Of a stretch of 38,054 nucleotides of DNA, positions 1 through 9,439 are shown piece by piece (positions within the stretch are counted from its first letter, which is position 1; each line of letters starts with the position of its first letter). The notes beneath the pieces are model-generated. The model searched no databases. It saw nothing but the letters and a program-made list of their open reading frames with translations, and was not told the origin of the DNA. The translations under genes were made by a program, and so were the position numbers. The stretch is taken from the IMG/VR virus record IMGVR_UViG_3300007344_000076, positions 1-38,054 of that record; one strand, 5' to 3'. Source of the stretch: a virus.

Positions 1-1001
1 CCAACAAAAATAACGCCCCATTGCTTAGTAGCATAACCAAGAGAAATCGCATCTGTGCCAGCACCATTTGGCGCATATTCGCAACCAAGCTCTGTGTAAA
101 AACCGTGGATAGTATTACCAGCGCCGGACGGCTCAAACACAATATTTGCGCCAAAGTTGATTTCCGAAACTACGCCAAAAATATGAGTAGAACGATGTGG
201 ACCAAAGTACACACCACACCCATCCTTGCATAGAACTGGGTCGCTTTCACGGAATGTTGCTGCAGATCCATTTGCAAAAGCATGTAAATCGTAAATATAA
301 AGTGCATTGACCTTATCTTGCGCTGTCCAGCCAAACCGTTCGTCGGCGGCTCCTAATTCAAAACCTCTGCCCGGGTTCCTAGAGCAGCGTATTGAACGTA
401 TTGAGCCGGAATAAGTGCCGTTAATTGAAACGCCTGCAATGGTGGCACCGCGAGCACTGATTTTATCAAGTTGAAGATTCTGCACCCTGGCTGTGAATAA
501 GCCATAACCAGCCTTCTCATTAGCATCAAGTGTGATGTTCTCCAGTATTAAAGACCAGATTGTTGTATCAAAAGAAGCAATGGGTTCCGTGCCAATCGTC
601 GCAGAAGAAGCTGCAATAACAGCTTTGGTTGACGATACAGCACCATCGTACTTGATAATGGCTTCTTGTTGGCCATCCCACGTTGGTCCACCTACTTGCT
701 GGAGGTATGGGTATGTAGAAGAGCCAACACCGCCAATAAACCCACTATTTCGATTAACAGTTGGATTTACCGAAAGCTGAGCCGTTGTTCGGTACAAACC
801 TGGTGGCATAAACACAAGTTTGTTTGAATTTAAAGCCGCCTGGAGAGCTGCTGTATCATCAGCAACTCCGTCACCAACGGCTCCGAAGTCCTTGACGCTC
901 ACCACATCTTGCAGCTTTGATTCAACGGTGCGCTGCACAGCACCAGGACCGGGCTGGGTGAAACCTCCACCCAGGTCAGCTAAGTCACGTGTTTTAGTCA
1001 T
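1..1001 (-). CDS. Second tailspike / receptor-binding beta-helix protein (partial, runs off left edge)
   Basis: An open frame starts at the ATG at 1001, overlapping the tail-fibre stop as ATGA, and stays open through 333 codons to the window edge, so the C-terminus is missing. Near residue 30 it has VKDFGAVGDGVADDTAA, the entry of a pectate-lyase-3 type parallel beta-helix. The rest is the Gly/Asn/Ser/Thr-rich sequence usual for beta-helix tailspikes. There is no T7-fibre N-terminal attachment domain, so it may bind the virion through its short N-terminus or through the fibre encoded just upstream. Expected role: host surface binding or polysaccharide cleavage. No catalytic residues can be assigned. 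The segment looks more AT-rich than the head genes, as exchanged host-range modules often are. Confidence 0.85.
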   Translation of the reverse strand, partial: MTKTRDLADLGGGFTQPGPGAVQRTVESKLQDVVSVKDFGAVGDGVADDTAALQAALNSNKLVFMPPGLYRTTAQLSVNPTVNRNSGFIGGVGSSTYPYLQQVGGPTWDGQQEAIIKYDGAVSSTKAVIAASSATIGTEPIASFDTTIWSLILENITLDANEKAGYGLFTARVQNLQLDKISARGATIAGVSINGTYSGSIRSIRCSRNPGRGFELGAADERFGWTAQDKVNALYIYDLHAFANGSAATFRESDPVLCKDGCGVYFGPHRSTHIFGVVSEINFGANIVFEPSGAGNTIHGFYTELGCEYAPNGAGTDAISLGYATKQWGVIFV

Positions 1002-3547
1002 AATGCTGCAATAATAAATGCGAGAAGTTCTTCATAGCGGATGCTATATACATCACCAGCTTCAATAGCCACTGATCCGTCATCAGCAAGCTCTTGATCC
1101 CAGTGGTCGTAGCAGACAATACCGTAATCAAAAGGATCTAATCCTTCAGACTCAAATGCTGCGATGACTTCCTGTACAATTACACCAATGTGGAATCGGG
1201 CGTCGCCACCTTTGGCTGCCACAGCATGTTTAAACTTAAATGCCTTAACGAGACCTTTGACTTTTACAGCAACTCGGCGCTCAGCATCAGACAACTCTCT
1301 GATCTGTTCCTTTAGTCTTTCGTCGGATGTGTTGATGGTCCCATTAACAGCAAAAACTTCGCTCCACCTTGCAGCACTAATGCCAAGAGAGGCGGTGTTA
1401 TTAGAGATGGGGCGTATGGCGTTTAAAGACCTTTGTGTACCATCGAACCCAAACCTTTGTAACTGTGTGGTTCCATCGTAAATGGCTAAAGACGTACCAG
1501 GGTCAAGATAAACCCCAGATCCACCAGCAAATGCGTAAAAACCTTCGGAAGTTGCTGATACAAAAGGTTGGGTAGACGCAGCGACAGCTGCGAGGGTCAG
1601 GTTGATAGGATCTGCAACTTGCGAACTTCCTATATTAGAAACTGCAACGCCATTAGCGCCACTGTTGACTGAAATCGCGGGGTTGAAATCTGTACCAGAC
1701 GAGTGCCTACACTCTGCACCATTAACAATGGTGTTAGTGGCTGTGGCTGTAATTTCAACAGCAGGATCAGCAGGACGGATGTACCTGTTATTCAGAAGCT
1801 GATTGCTTCTGCCGCCAACATATATACCTTTAACAAGTGCAGCAGTTGTCGTACCATCACTGGGCAAAGTGCCTTGAGTAGTAGAATTGCCACCAGCTTG
1901 TCCATTAGGCGAACTTACTGCTGATCCAACAATAGTTGCGTTATCTGTATATAGCTTGACCACATAATCAGCATGAGAGCTGAGTGCAGTATTACCTCCA
2001 CAGAAGAAAAACTCGCAATTCAGTAAATACAACCTGTAAGCAGATAATCCTGTCCCAGATTCATTATTCGGGTCACCTGCGAACAAGGCGCAACAATCAA
2101 CCCTAGCTGCTCGGCAGTTATCAAAAGTAATAATGCCACACTCGTTATAACCAGAAGATGAGTCAAGAGCGCCATCGTCAACATAGTAGGCGTGGCCTTT
2201 ACAGTATTCAACTGTAACTTGAGTCAGCTTGGTGTTGGGACACTCGTGTGACAAATAAATGCCAATGCCAGGCTCTCTGTAAATAAGTACTCTTTCGATT
2301 GATGAGGTAACTCCATCTCGGATGTAAAGTGCACCTTTGGTGCCATCAACTGAGCCAGAAGTCGCCCATCGATTATCTGAGCCATAAATCTCTAGCTCTC
2401 TAAGCGTGAAACAGGCTTGGTTGCAGGTTATAACCCAACCAGTCGTAAAGTCTGCAACAAGCCGTGTACCAGGATTAGCCGATGTTGAAAGTGATCGTCC
2501 AAATCCAGCGCCTTCAATAATTATACCGTCATCTGGAATAGTTAATCCAGAAGTAAGTCGGTATGTGCCGTCAGGGATGTAGACAGTAGCACTGCCGCCA
2601 CTAGCAGCATCAATCGCAGCCTGGATCGCAGCGGTATCATCCGCCACGCCATCTCCAACAGCACCAAAGTCCTTAACGGAGACAACATCCTTCAGCTTAT
2701 CAGCAACAGTCCTAGCAACAGCACCAGTACCAGCTTGAGTGAAGTCCAGGGATCCTGCATCTACATCAGGTCCCAGCTTCGCCTCGGTCACAGCCCCATC
2801 AATAATGGCCGCCGTGTTGACGGAATTTTGGTCCACCGACACGGGAGCATAGTTGTAGGCCGTGACATCCACCACATCACCCGCTAGGAGGGGCTGAGTG
2901 AAGGTGATGAGCGTTGAGCTATCACAGGTATAGTCAACGTTGCGGGTCATGGTGGCTCCATTGAGGAACACCAGTTCGTTCCCAGGGGTCACAGAGAAGG
3001 AGGGCACGCCACCGACACCACTGCTCAGGGTAGTTTCGCCTGCAGAGGCAGTGTATGTGAACCTCTCCACAGCGGCACCAGAGAAGTCAGGTGCAGCTGC
3101 CACCAGGCGGGCGTCCACATAATCCTTGGTAACAGCATCACCTCCAGAGGTAGGGGCACCGAGATTGATAACTCGGTTCCCGTCCATGTTTAGGTTACCA
3201 CTCATAGGAGTGCTACCGTTCACCCTGAGGGAGTCGTCAAGCCGCTCTTGGGCTACAAAGAGTGTTTGTTCAAAGTTAGTGTTAAGGTCCTGAGCACGGA
3301 TCACGGAGCCAGGGAAAAACTGGGCCTTGACTTCCGAAAGGTCGGTCTCACGATAGATGCGGATCTTGACCCCCTGAGCGGGGGCCGTATCTACTTCCAC
3401 TGTGGTCGCGTTGGCCAGGCTGTACGTAGTGATGTCCGCTCCGTCCAGGGACACTTTGACGTCGTCGGTCTCAATATAGGGGAATGTAAAACTGAAGAGG
3501 GTCGTAGACCCATCCCCAGTGTAGATGTTTTCAATTGTGGCAGTCAT
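998..3547 (-). CDS. Tail fibre with T7 gp17-like N-terminus, beta-helix and S74 chaperone domain
   Basis: 849 residues. Residues 1 to about 105 resemble the T7 gp17 N-terminal domain that joins the fibre to the tail (GDGSTTLFSFTFPY, later RAQDLNTNFEQ). A KDYVDARL segment follows, then a beta-helix entered by VKDFGAVGDGVADDTAA near residue 290. The last 109 residues match a peptidase S74 intramolecular chaperone: TSDERLK with Ser741 and Lys746 as the likely self-cleavage pair, and FHIGVIVQEV further on. In that family the domain trimerises the fibre and cuts itself off before the Ser. The start lies 5 nt from the gp16-like stop. The distal part is AT-richer by eye than the first 900 bases, suggesting a swapped receptor module. 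Confidence 0.93.
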   Translation of the reverse strand: MTATIENIYTGDGSTTLFSFTFPYIETDDVKVSLDGADITTYSLANATTVEVDTAPAQGVKIRIYRETDLSEVKAQFFPGSVIRAQDLNTNFEQTLFVAQERLDDSLRVNGSTPMSGNLNMDGNRVINLGAPTSGGDAVTKDYVDARLVAAAPDFSGAAVERFTYTASAGETTLSSGVGGVPSFSVTPGNELVFLNGATMTRNVDYTCDSSTLITFTQPLLAGDVVDVTAYNYAPVSVDQNSVNTAAIIDGAVTEAKLGPDVDAGSLDFTQAGTGAVARTVADKLKDVVSVKDFGAVGDGVADDTAAIQAAIDAASGGSATVYIPDGTYRLTSGLTIPDDGIIIEGAGFGRSLSTSANPGTRLVADFTTGWVITCNQACFTLRELEIYGSDNRWATSGSVDGTKGALYIRDGVTSSIERVLIYREPGIGIYLSHECPNTKLTQVTVEYCKGHAYYVDDGALDSSSGYNECGIITFDNCRAARVDCCALFAGDPNNESGTGLSAYRLYLLNCEFFFCGGNTALSSHADYVVKLYTDNATIVGSAVSSPNGQAGGNSTTQGTLPSDGTTTAALVKGIYVGGRSNQLLNNRYIRPADPAVEITATATNTIVNGAECRHSSGTDFNPAISVNSGANGVAVSNIGSSQVADPINLTLAAVAASTQPFVSATSEGFYAFAGGSGVYLDPGTSLAIYDGTTQLQRFGFDGTQRSLNAIRPISNNTASLGISAARWSEVFAVNGTINTSDERLKEQIRELSDAERRVAVKVKGLVKAFKFKHAVAAKGGDARFHIGVIVQEVIAAFESEGLDPFDYGIVCYDHWDQELADDGSVAIEAGDVYSIRYEELLAFIIAAL

Positions 3548-3552
3548 TAGTT

Positions 3553-6500
3553 TTAGTTACCGTAGTCGATAATGTCCTGTAATCCGTTGGGGGTACGAGC
3601 AAAGCGGGCATTAGCACCAGCCTGTTCGATCTCAGCGTCAAGTTCAGGGTCTTCCTGCCTCAGTAAGCGTAAGGCTTGGTCTCTAGCAGCCCTAACCTCC
3701 TGAGTAACCAGCCTATAGAAGTACTGATTCTCCTTGGTGACACGGCTACCAGCGTTGAGTTCAGCTTTATACTGCTCAACGGACTCATCAAACTTAGGAT
3801 GAAGCATCAACCGCTTCAGGTTCTTATAGAGATTGGTCTCACTCATCAGCTGTTGGATACGTGTGATCTGTTCAGCTGTTAATTTGACCCCACCAACCTC
3901 CTTAACGATGTCTGAGGAGTTAAACTCAATGTCCATCAGCTTGTCCCGTACGGGATCCTGGGTTCGTTGAACGACACGCATGGGCAGTAAGGCATTGATA
4001 CCACCAGATGGTGCGTCAATTGTCTGTCCATCGAGGTAGTCATAGGACACAGAGCCAGGGCGGGCAAGGCCAGCCGAAGCTGAGTTAATTAGACGATCAA
4101 ACTCGTTGTTGAACTCCTGCATGTAGGGCATCAGACCATTAGAGATAGCCCGACGAAGGCCAGATGCAGGAAGGAAGTTGTTGGCGACCTCAAGAGGAAT
4201 TATACCAATACGCTCAAGGGAGCGGGTTGACCTGGGGTTAAGCAGGTTACCAAGAGGAGCAAGTCCCTGAAGGAAGCTACGGTCAGTCAGGTTGGTTGAG
4301 ATGGCGTACATCATATAACCTGAAAGGTATTTAGCCCTGTCTTCCTCGAGTTTACCACTCTTGAAGGCGTAGTGGATGTCTGCAACAGCACTAAGGATCT
4401 GCCCAAAAGGCTCGAGCCTGTCCATAGACAGGAAGTTGCCATCAGGGAGCCTGATAGAGCGAGGTTGATTTGTCTTCAACCACTCTTTACGCTGACGTGG
4501 GTCAGACGGTCCGTTACCAGTGATGCGACCCTCATGGGCAGCAAGACCTCCCAGCAGCATGACCATCGATCCAAAGGCCAAACGACCCTTCATGATAGCC
4601 TTCTGATAGGGATCAGCAGTAGGATCCAGTAGAACATCCCTAGACTCCTTCAATGCTAAGTTGAGTACAGGTACGTGAGTACCCGTGTAGACCATGATGT
4701 TGTGTCCAGTCTTCACAAAGGGGAAGAAGATACGTAGGGCAGGGGCATTGTCAATGAATGTGGCGAATGAACCCACAGCACCTTTTAGTTCAGTCTGGAA
4801 TGTGACTTCCTTAGCAGCTGTAAGGAGCTCTTCGTTGAGGACGTTACCAGAGCTGGTGAAGTTGCGACTATATTCGGACTTCAGCAGGCTCTCAAAGGTC
4901 TCCTGCAGGTTATTAGCTCCTAAGCTGGACTGATCGATTGCCTTCTCCATCATCTTACGGTTAAACTCCATACGAGTCACCATAGTCTTGAAGAACTCAT
5001 CTGAAGTTGTCAGGAGTCTTGAGGGAAGAGACAGTAAGGGGTTGTCTGCCAGGCCAGCCAGCATGTTCACAAACCCAACACCAAACTTCTCAGCTTGAGT
5101 ACCAGAGTCAGCAATGTCTGCAGTGATCTCAGCAAGCTCACGAGTGAATTGGGACTCTTGAACCATCTTGGATCCAGAAGTCACGGGCTCATTGAGCTTA
5201 AACGACTGCCCAGCTAGCTCTGCTGCATCACCAATGGTCGTGAGGAAGTTGTGGTAGGAGGCTAAGGCTGCCTTCTGAGTCCTCTTGTCACCACCAGCAA
5301 GGGCAGTGAGAGGCCGATAAACCGTATTGAAAGCGTTCGATAGGGTGTTGACCAAGTGGGTTGTTGGGCTGGACAGCATCGAGTTGTACATGATGCTGAA
5401 GGCCTTACCAATGGCGATCTTCTTGAGGCCTACAGAAGTTCCCACGATCTTAGCTGGGTTACCCTTAAACAGTTCGAGCTGCTTAGCCACACGAAGGGCC
5501 TCAGTACGAGCTTTAGGGTCGCCAGACTCAATACCCTTGACCATTTCATCCAGCAACTCATCAGTCTTCTGGATGTTCTGAGCCAACTCATCCACCGTAC
5601 GGACGGGAGGAAGGTCTTTTAGGTCTAAACCAAGCTCAGGAACCTCAATTTTATATGTAGAGAGGTACTTACTATAGGCATTGGCACTAGTTTTATGGAT
5701 TCTGAGCAAAGCCTTGAGCTGATCCGCCATATTCTTGAGCTGGTTGGTAGCATCAAGACCCTGCTGGGACATGGTGTTAGCCTTGAAGGCTGAATCACCA
5801 ATGGCATTAGCCGTCTCAGTCATCAGAGTGCGGACCTGAACGATGCCTGCACGGGACAGGAGTACGTCATCGCCCACCTGTTGAGTCAGGATCTTCGAGA
5901 AGTCGATGTCACCTGTAGCTCCGAGGGCATCTTGAATGGCTAAACCAGCCTGACGAGTCACATCATCCACAGTCATGTTGGCCTGCCTGGCGAGCTGATC
6001 CACACTGATGGGTGTGTCCCTCACAAAGTTACGTAGGACCGTCTCACCAGCCTCAGAGGTGGCTTGAGAGAGGATGTGCAGCTGAGCATCAGTAACAGAG
6101 CGCTGTGCAGGAGCACCATCAATGAAGGGGGTGTTGTCTGCGATCAGCTGTTGGACTGCTGCCCTCTCTACGGGGACGGTCTGGACCTCAGTAGGGGTGC
6201 TGAAGGGGGACCGAGTGTTGTTGAACTTGGTGTTGAGAAGACGGTCCTTACCACCAGTGGGGATGTAGTTAAAGCCCTCTACATCAAACACACCCTCTTG
6301 ATCAAACAGGTGGCCCAGGAAGCGTGCCTCATTGACATCAGGGACGATACGGGATAGCTCAACCACAGTCTTACCTGTGATCTCAGACTTCCAAGCACCT
6401 AGGAACACATCCTCTCGTGAAAGGGCTGTACGGTTCTGGGAGATGAAGGTTGCAACAGCATCCTCGGAGAAGTCTTCTAGCTTGGCACCATCGATGGCCA

Positions 6501-9408
6501 CAGCTACACCCTGAGGGGGAACCTCACCAGTGAAAGGGTTACGTGTGAACCCATCGTCAGGACCAAGCCCATCCAGGGCCTTGAAGATGGCCTCATTGAA
6601 GGTAGGTTCTACAGCACGGGTTCCCTCTGTGAAGTACTCAGGGACCACTGCAGCAGCATCGTCCCACGTAGTGGTGATGCCTTTAGCTTCGAGGTCTAGG
6701 AGATTACCATATGCCTCCAGACGCTCGGGAGTCAAGTAGCGACCACCCTCTTCTAAGGCAACAACACGAGCAGCAGGAGCGCTCATATCCAGCTCACCCT
6801 GACTGTAGCTATAAGAAGTAGCAACAGCCTCGTCATACTGCTCTTGGAAGGGCTTGTTGAGGTCGTAAGGTAAGAGGCTCTTACGGCCAGACCGGTCTTT
6901 CTTGACAATACCGACCATCAAGTCTGCGGTTTTACCAGAAGGCTTGCTCAAGCCAGCACGCTCATAGAGCTTCTGACGGATAGAGCGTTTGTCGGTGGGT
7001 ACCTCCATCTTCGGGATGACACCCTCTTCAGCCAGCTTACGCATGTAGTCCATGCGGCCAGCAGAGCCAATGACACGGTCCCAATCTTCAGGGCTGGCAC
7101 CCTCACGCTCGAGGAATACCTCACGGGCCTTGTCGGCGTTATCTAGCTTCCAGTTAGCCTCGATAGAGCTGGCAGACCGTGCATCACCTCTACGGGCCTG
7201 AACTCCGCTACGACCTATACCATAGCCATCCTCAGCAGCTTCAGCGGTAACAATAGCACCAGGCTTAAGCTCTTCTGCTATTTTACCAAACTCTTTGTAC
7301 AGTTGGATAGCCCCAGCTCCTTCACCCAGACCACCTTCTGTAGCATCTACAAAGGGGATGTCCCAATCCACCCTGTAAGCAGGGACACCTTTTGCATCAG
7401 GGATGAAACCACTTACAACGTTTTCTGAAATAGTCCAAGTAACAGTGGAACCATTAGGCATCTGCACCTGCTTGTGTGCTAAGCCCTTCAATTCAATCTG
7501 AAGGTCGATGGGGGCTTTACTCAGGAGTGCTTCTGGATCATCCACATAATCGAGTAGCTGTAGGATCTCACCCCGTTTAGCTACTTCTAGCAGCTCACTA
7601 CCTGTAAAAGTCTCTAACTCCTTAGCGGCTGCCTCGAAATCATCATCTAAGATCTTAATGAAACGCTCAATACGGGCCTCAGTATTAGCCTTACCAGTCA
7701 CCCCCAGTTCGAGCTGCTCCATAGTAGAACCAGCAGGTAGGGGAGCGGGCCCCTGTTGCATCTTCTGCCACAGCCGTGCTTGGGCTGGGTCAAAGATCAG
7801 GGTCTCAGTTGCTGTGTTCCTCTCGTTCTGAGAGAACGAAGCATCATAGCGAACACCTTGGTACTTACCATCCTCAGCTAGGAGCTCCCGAAGGCGTTTC
7901 TTATCTGAGTTGGAGATGTCGAAGCCTACGTCGTCTGCGATATCTTGGGGTGTTAGCTTGCTGAGGTCAACGTCATCCCCAGTAGCTAGGTCGTAGGGTC
8001 TGTATTCGATGCCATTCTCATCCAGGAACTGAAGTAAGGGTCGATCCATGTCCCGGATGTTGAGTCCAGCAGGGTCAATACCGAGGATCTCATCGCCATA
8101 GACACTTGCGTACTTGATGTCCTCAGCAGCATAGACGCCTGAACCTAGGATATTAGTACCTTCAGATCCACCTCTGAAACCACCCTCTCGGATGGTCTTA
8201 GCGGACCCAGGGGTGGTTCCATGGTATAGGAGTCCAGTCTCAGGCATAGCCTCTTGGGAAGCCTCAAAGGCTGCCTTGATGGCTTCGTCTTGAGTAGCTC
8301 CATCTGCAAGAGCCTTACGGGCAGCACGGGCTCCAGAGAACCAAGCACCCATAGCACCAATGGGCATACCGAGAGCAGCACCATCGAGGGCTGTCTTAAA
8401 AGCAACCTCCCAAGGGTTGTCATCTGCATCCACTGCCAGAGCAGTGAGGAAGGTGTTCTCCAGAGAAGGGAAGGCATCACGGACGAGGTTAGCCATGTTC
8501 CCCTCACCTTTGGAGGCAGAGATCATGTCAGCACCAATACCGTAGAAGCCTTCCAGGGCTGCTGCCTTACCCATCACACCCAGCTTACCAGCACGGGTGG
8601 TGGCGGCTGCGAATGCCTGACCAGCTCCATCAAAGCCTCTGAATCCACCTGTTCCTGCCATCAGCAGGGCGAACTCACCAAAGCCTTGAACAACCTTACC
8701 GATACCAGACTTGGCACCTAGCTCATCCTTACCCAGGTTCCACTTGGCCCATTCGTATTGATTAGACCAGGGGTTGTTCTTTTCTTGAGCCCCAGAGAGG
8801 GTCTCGAGGGACTGTAGGACTCCATCGATCTGTTGGTCAATAGAGTCAGGTGTGACCAGCTTGGCAGCCTCACCGATGTTCTCGGCTGCTGTCTGGGCCA
8901 TCTCACGGGTGGTATCACCCACGATCTCAGCAGCAGACCCTACAGCCTCAGCAGCACCCAGACCTGCACCAGCAGGGATGCGGGTGGCCATCTGTGCAAT
9001 AGAGTCCACCAAAGAGGTCTCACCGGCCTCCTGACGGGCGATGTACTCATCTACCCCCAGATCTATACCAGTGACGTTCTTAAGGCCGTGGAGGGCCGCC
9101 AGAGCGGCATCCTCCTGTGGGTTGTACTGCTCCCCTGTACCCTGATAGTCATCAGTGACGTTGGGGTTGGAGTAGTCACCCACGGCCTTAGCCATGTCAA
9201 CCTTGGGATCCTCGGGGGCCTCAGGGGATGGTGCGGCTTGTTCTTGAGGTTGTTCGATAGCAGCAGCAGGATCAGCCTCCTGTGCTTCAGAAAGTTGTTG
9301 ATAGGGGGTCTCAGTCACCTCAGGTGTATCTTCTGGTCCTGAGATCCCTGTTTCTATGTCTTCACCTTCAGCGAAGATCTCATCTACAAAACCGTAGTCA
9401 TTTTCCAT
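3553..9408 (-). CDS. Giant internal virion (ejection) protein, gp16-like, with ADP-ribosyltransferase-like domain
   Basis: 1951 residues against about 1318 in T7 gp16, in the gp16 position between the gp15-like and fibre genes. Expected to be ejected with DNA and to build the trans-envelope channel. The first 90 residues are acidic and Pro/Gln-rich. Residues 391-550 contain YHGT (395-398), GSGVYAAED (422-430), further Tyr433/Tyr437, and ETLIFDPAQAR with Glu535. This is the order of motifs in PARP-like ART domains of large polyvalent phage proteins. A segment near LSSPTTHLVNTLSNAF resembles long ejection proteins. I see no soluble lytic transglycosylase motif at the N-terminus, where T7 gp16 has one. 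No clear Shine-Dalgarno precedes the ATG. ART catalysis is inferred, not shown. Confidence 0.88.
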   Translation of the reverse strand: MENDYGFVDEIFAEGEDIETGISGPEDTPEVTETPYQQLSEAQEADPAAAIEQPQEQAAPSPEAPEDPKVDMAKAVGDYSNPNVTDDYQGTGEQYNPQEDAALAALHGLKNVTGIDLGVDEYIARQEAGETSLVDSIAQMATRIPAGAGLGAAEAVGSAAEIVGDTTREMAQTAAENIGEAAKLVTPDSIDQQIDGVLQSLETLSGAQEKNNPWSNQYEWAKWNLGKDELGAKSGIGKVVQGFGEFALLMAGTGGFRGFDGAGQAFAAATTRAGKLGVMGKAAALEGFYGIGADMISASKGEGNMANLVRDAFPSLENTFLTALAVDADDNPWEVAFKTALDGAALGMPIGAMGAWFSGARAARKALADGATQDEAIKAAFEASQEAMPETGLLYHGTTPGSAKTIREGGFRGGSEGTNILGSGVYAAEDIKYASVYGDEILGIDPAGLNIRDMDRPLLQFLDENGIEYRPYDLATGDDVDLSKLTPQDIADDVGFDISNSDKKRLRELLAEDGKYQGVRYDASFSQNERNTATETLIFDPAQARLWQKMQQGPAPLPAGSTMEQLELGVTGKANTEARIERFIKILDDDFEAAAKELETFTGSELLEVAKRGEILQLLDYVDDPEALLSKAPIDLQIELKGLAHKQVQMPNGSTVTWTISENVVSGFIPDAKGVPAYRVDWDIPFVDATEGGLGEGAGAIQLYKEFGKIAEELKPGAIVTAEAAEDGYGIGRSGVQARRGDARSASSIEANWKLDNADKAREVFLEREGASPEDWDRVIGSAGRMDYMRKLAEEGVIPKMEVPTDKRSIRQKLYERAGLSKPSGKTADLMVGIVKKDRSGRKSLLPYDLNKPFQEQYDEAVATSYSYSQGELDMSAPAARVVALEEGGRYLTPERLEAYGNLLDLEAKGITTTWDDAAAVVPEYFTEGTRAVEPTFNEAIFKALDGLGPDDGFTRNPFTGEVPPQGVAVAIDGAKLEDFSEDAVATFISQNRTALSREDVFLGAWKSEITGKTVVELSRIVPDVNEARFLGHLFDQEGVFDVEGFNYIPTGGKDRLLNTKFNNTRSPFSTPTEVQTVPVERAAVQQLIADNTPFIDGAPAQRSVTDAQLHILSQATSEAGETVLRNFVRDTPISVDQLARQANMTVDDVTRQAGLAIQDALGATGDIDFSKILTQQVGDDVLLSRAGIVQVRTLMTETANAIGDSAFKANTMSQQGLDATNQLKNMADQLKALLRIHKTSANAYSKYLSTYKIEVPELGLDLKDLPPVRTVDELAQNIQKTDELLDEMVKGIESGDPKARTEALRVAKQLELFKGNPAKIVGTSVGLKKIAIGKAFSIMYNSMLSSPTTHLVNTLSNAFNTVYRPLTALAGGDKRTQKAALASYHNFLTTIGDAAELAGQSFKLNEPVTSGSKMVQESQFTRELAEITADIADSGTQAEKFGVGFVNMLAGLADNPLLSLPSRLLTTSDEFFKTMVTRMEFNRKMMEKAIDQSSLGANNLQETFESLLKSEYSRNFTSSGNVLNEELLTAAKEVTFQTELKGAVGSFATFIDNAPALRIFFPFVKTGHNIMVYTGTHVPVLNLALKESRDVLLDPTADPYQKAIMKGRLAFGSMVMLLGGLAAHEGRITGNGPSDPRQRKEWLKTNQPRSIRLPDGNFLSMDRLEPFGQILSAVADIHYAFKSGKLEEDRAKYLSGYMMYAISTNLTDRSFLQGLAPLGNLLNPRSTRSLERIGIIPLEVANNFLPASGLRRAISNGLMPYMQEFNNEFDRLINSASAGLARPGSVSYDYLDGQTIDAPSGGINALLPMRVVQRTQDPVRDKLMDIEFNSSDIVKEVGGVKLTAEQITRIQQLMSETNLYKNLKRLMLHPKFDESVEQYKAELNAGSRVTKENQYFYRLVTQEVRAARDQALRLLRQEDPELDAEIEQAGANARFARTPNGLQDIIDYGN

Positions 9409-9416
9409 GTATTAGG

Positions 9417-9427
9417 CCCCGTAGGGG
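9417..9427 (-). other. Small GC hairpin between gp15-like and gp16-like genes
   Basis: CCCC-TAC-GGGG (minus strand) lies 8 nt upstream of the gp16-like ATG, in the only gap (31 nt) between the two ejection-protein genes. There is no T-run, so it is not a terminator. It could affect translation start, but with only four pairs it may be chance. Confidence 0.3.
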
Positions 9428-9439
9428 AAAGGATGTACA

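Noticed and set aside
8254-9342. Plus-strand frames of 155 and 169 residues opposite the gp16-like gene
   Set aside because: Composition is Cys/Ser/Leu-rich antisense text without domains; they lie wholly within a well-supported gene.
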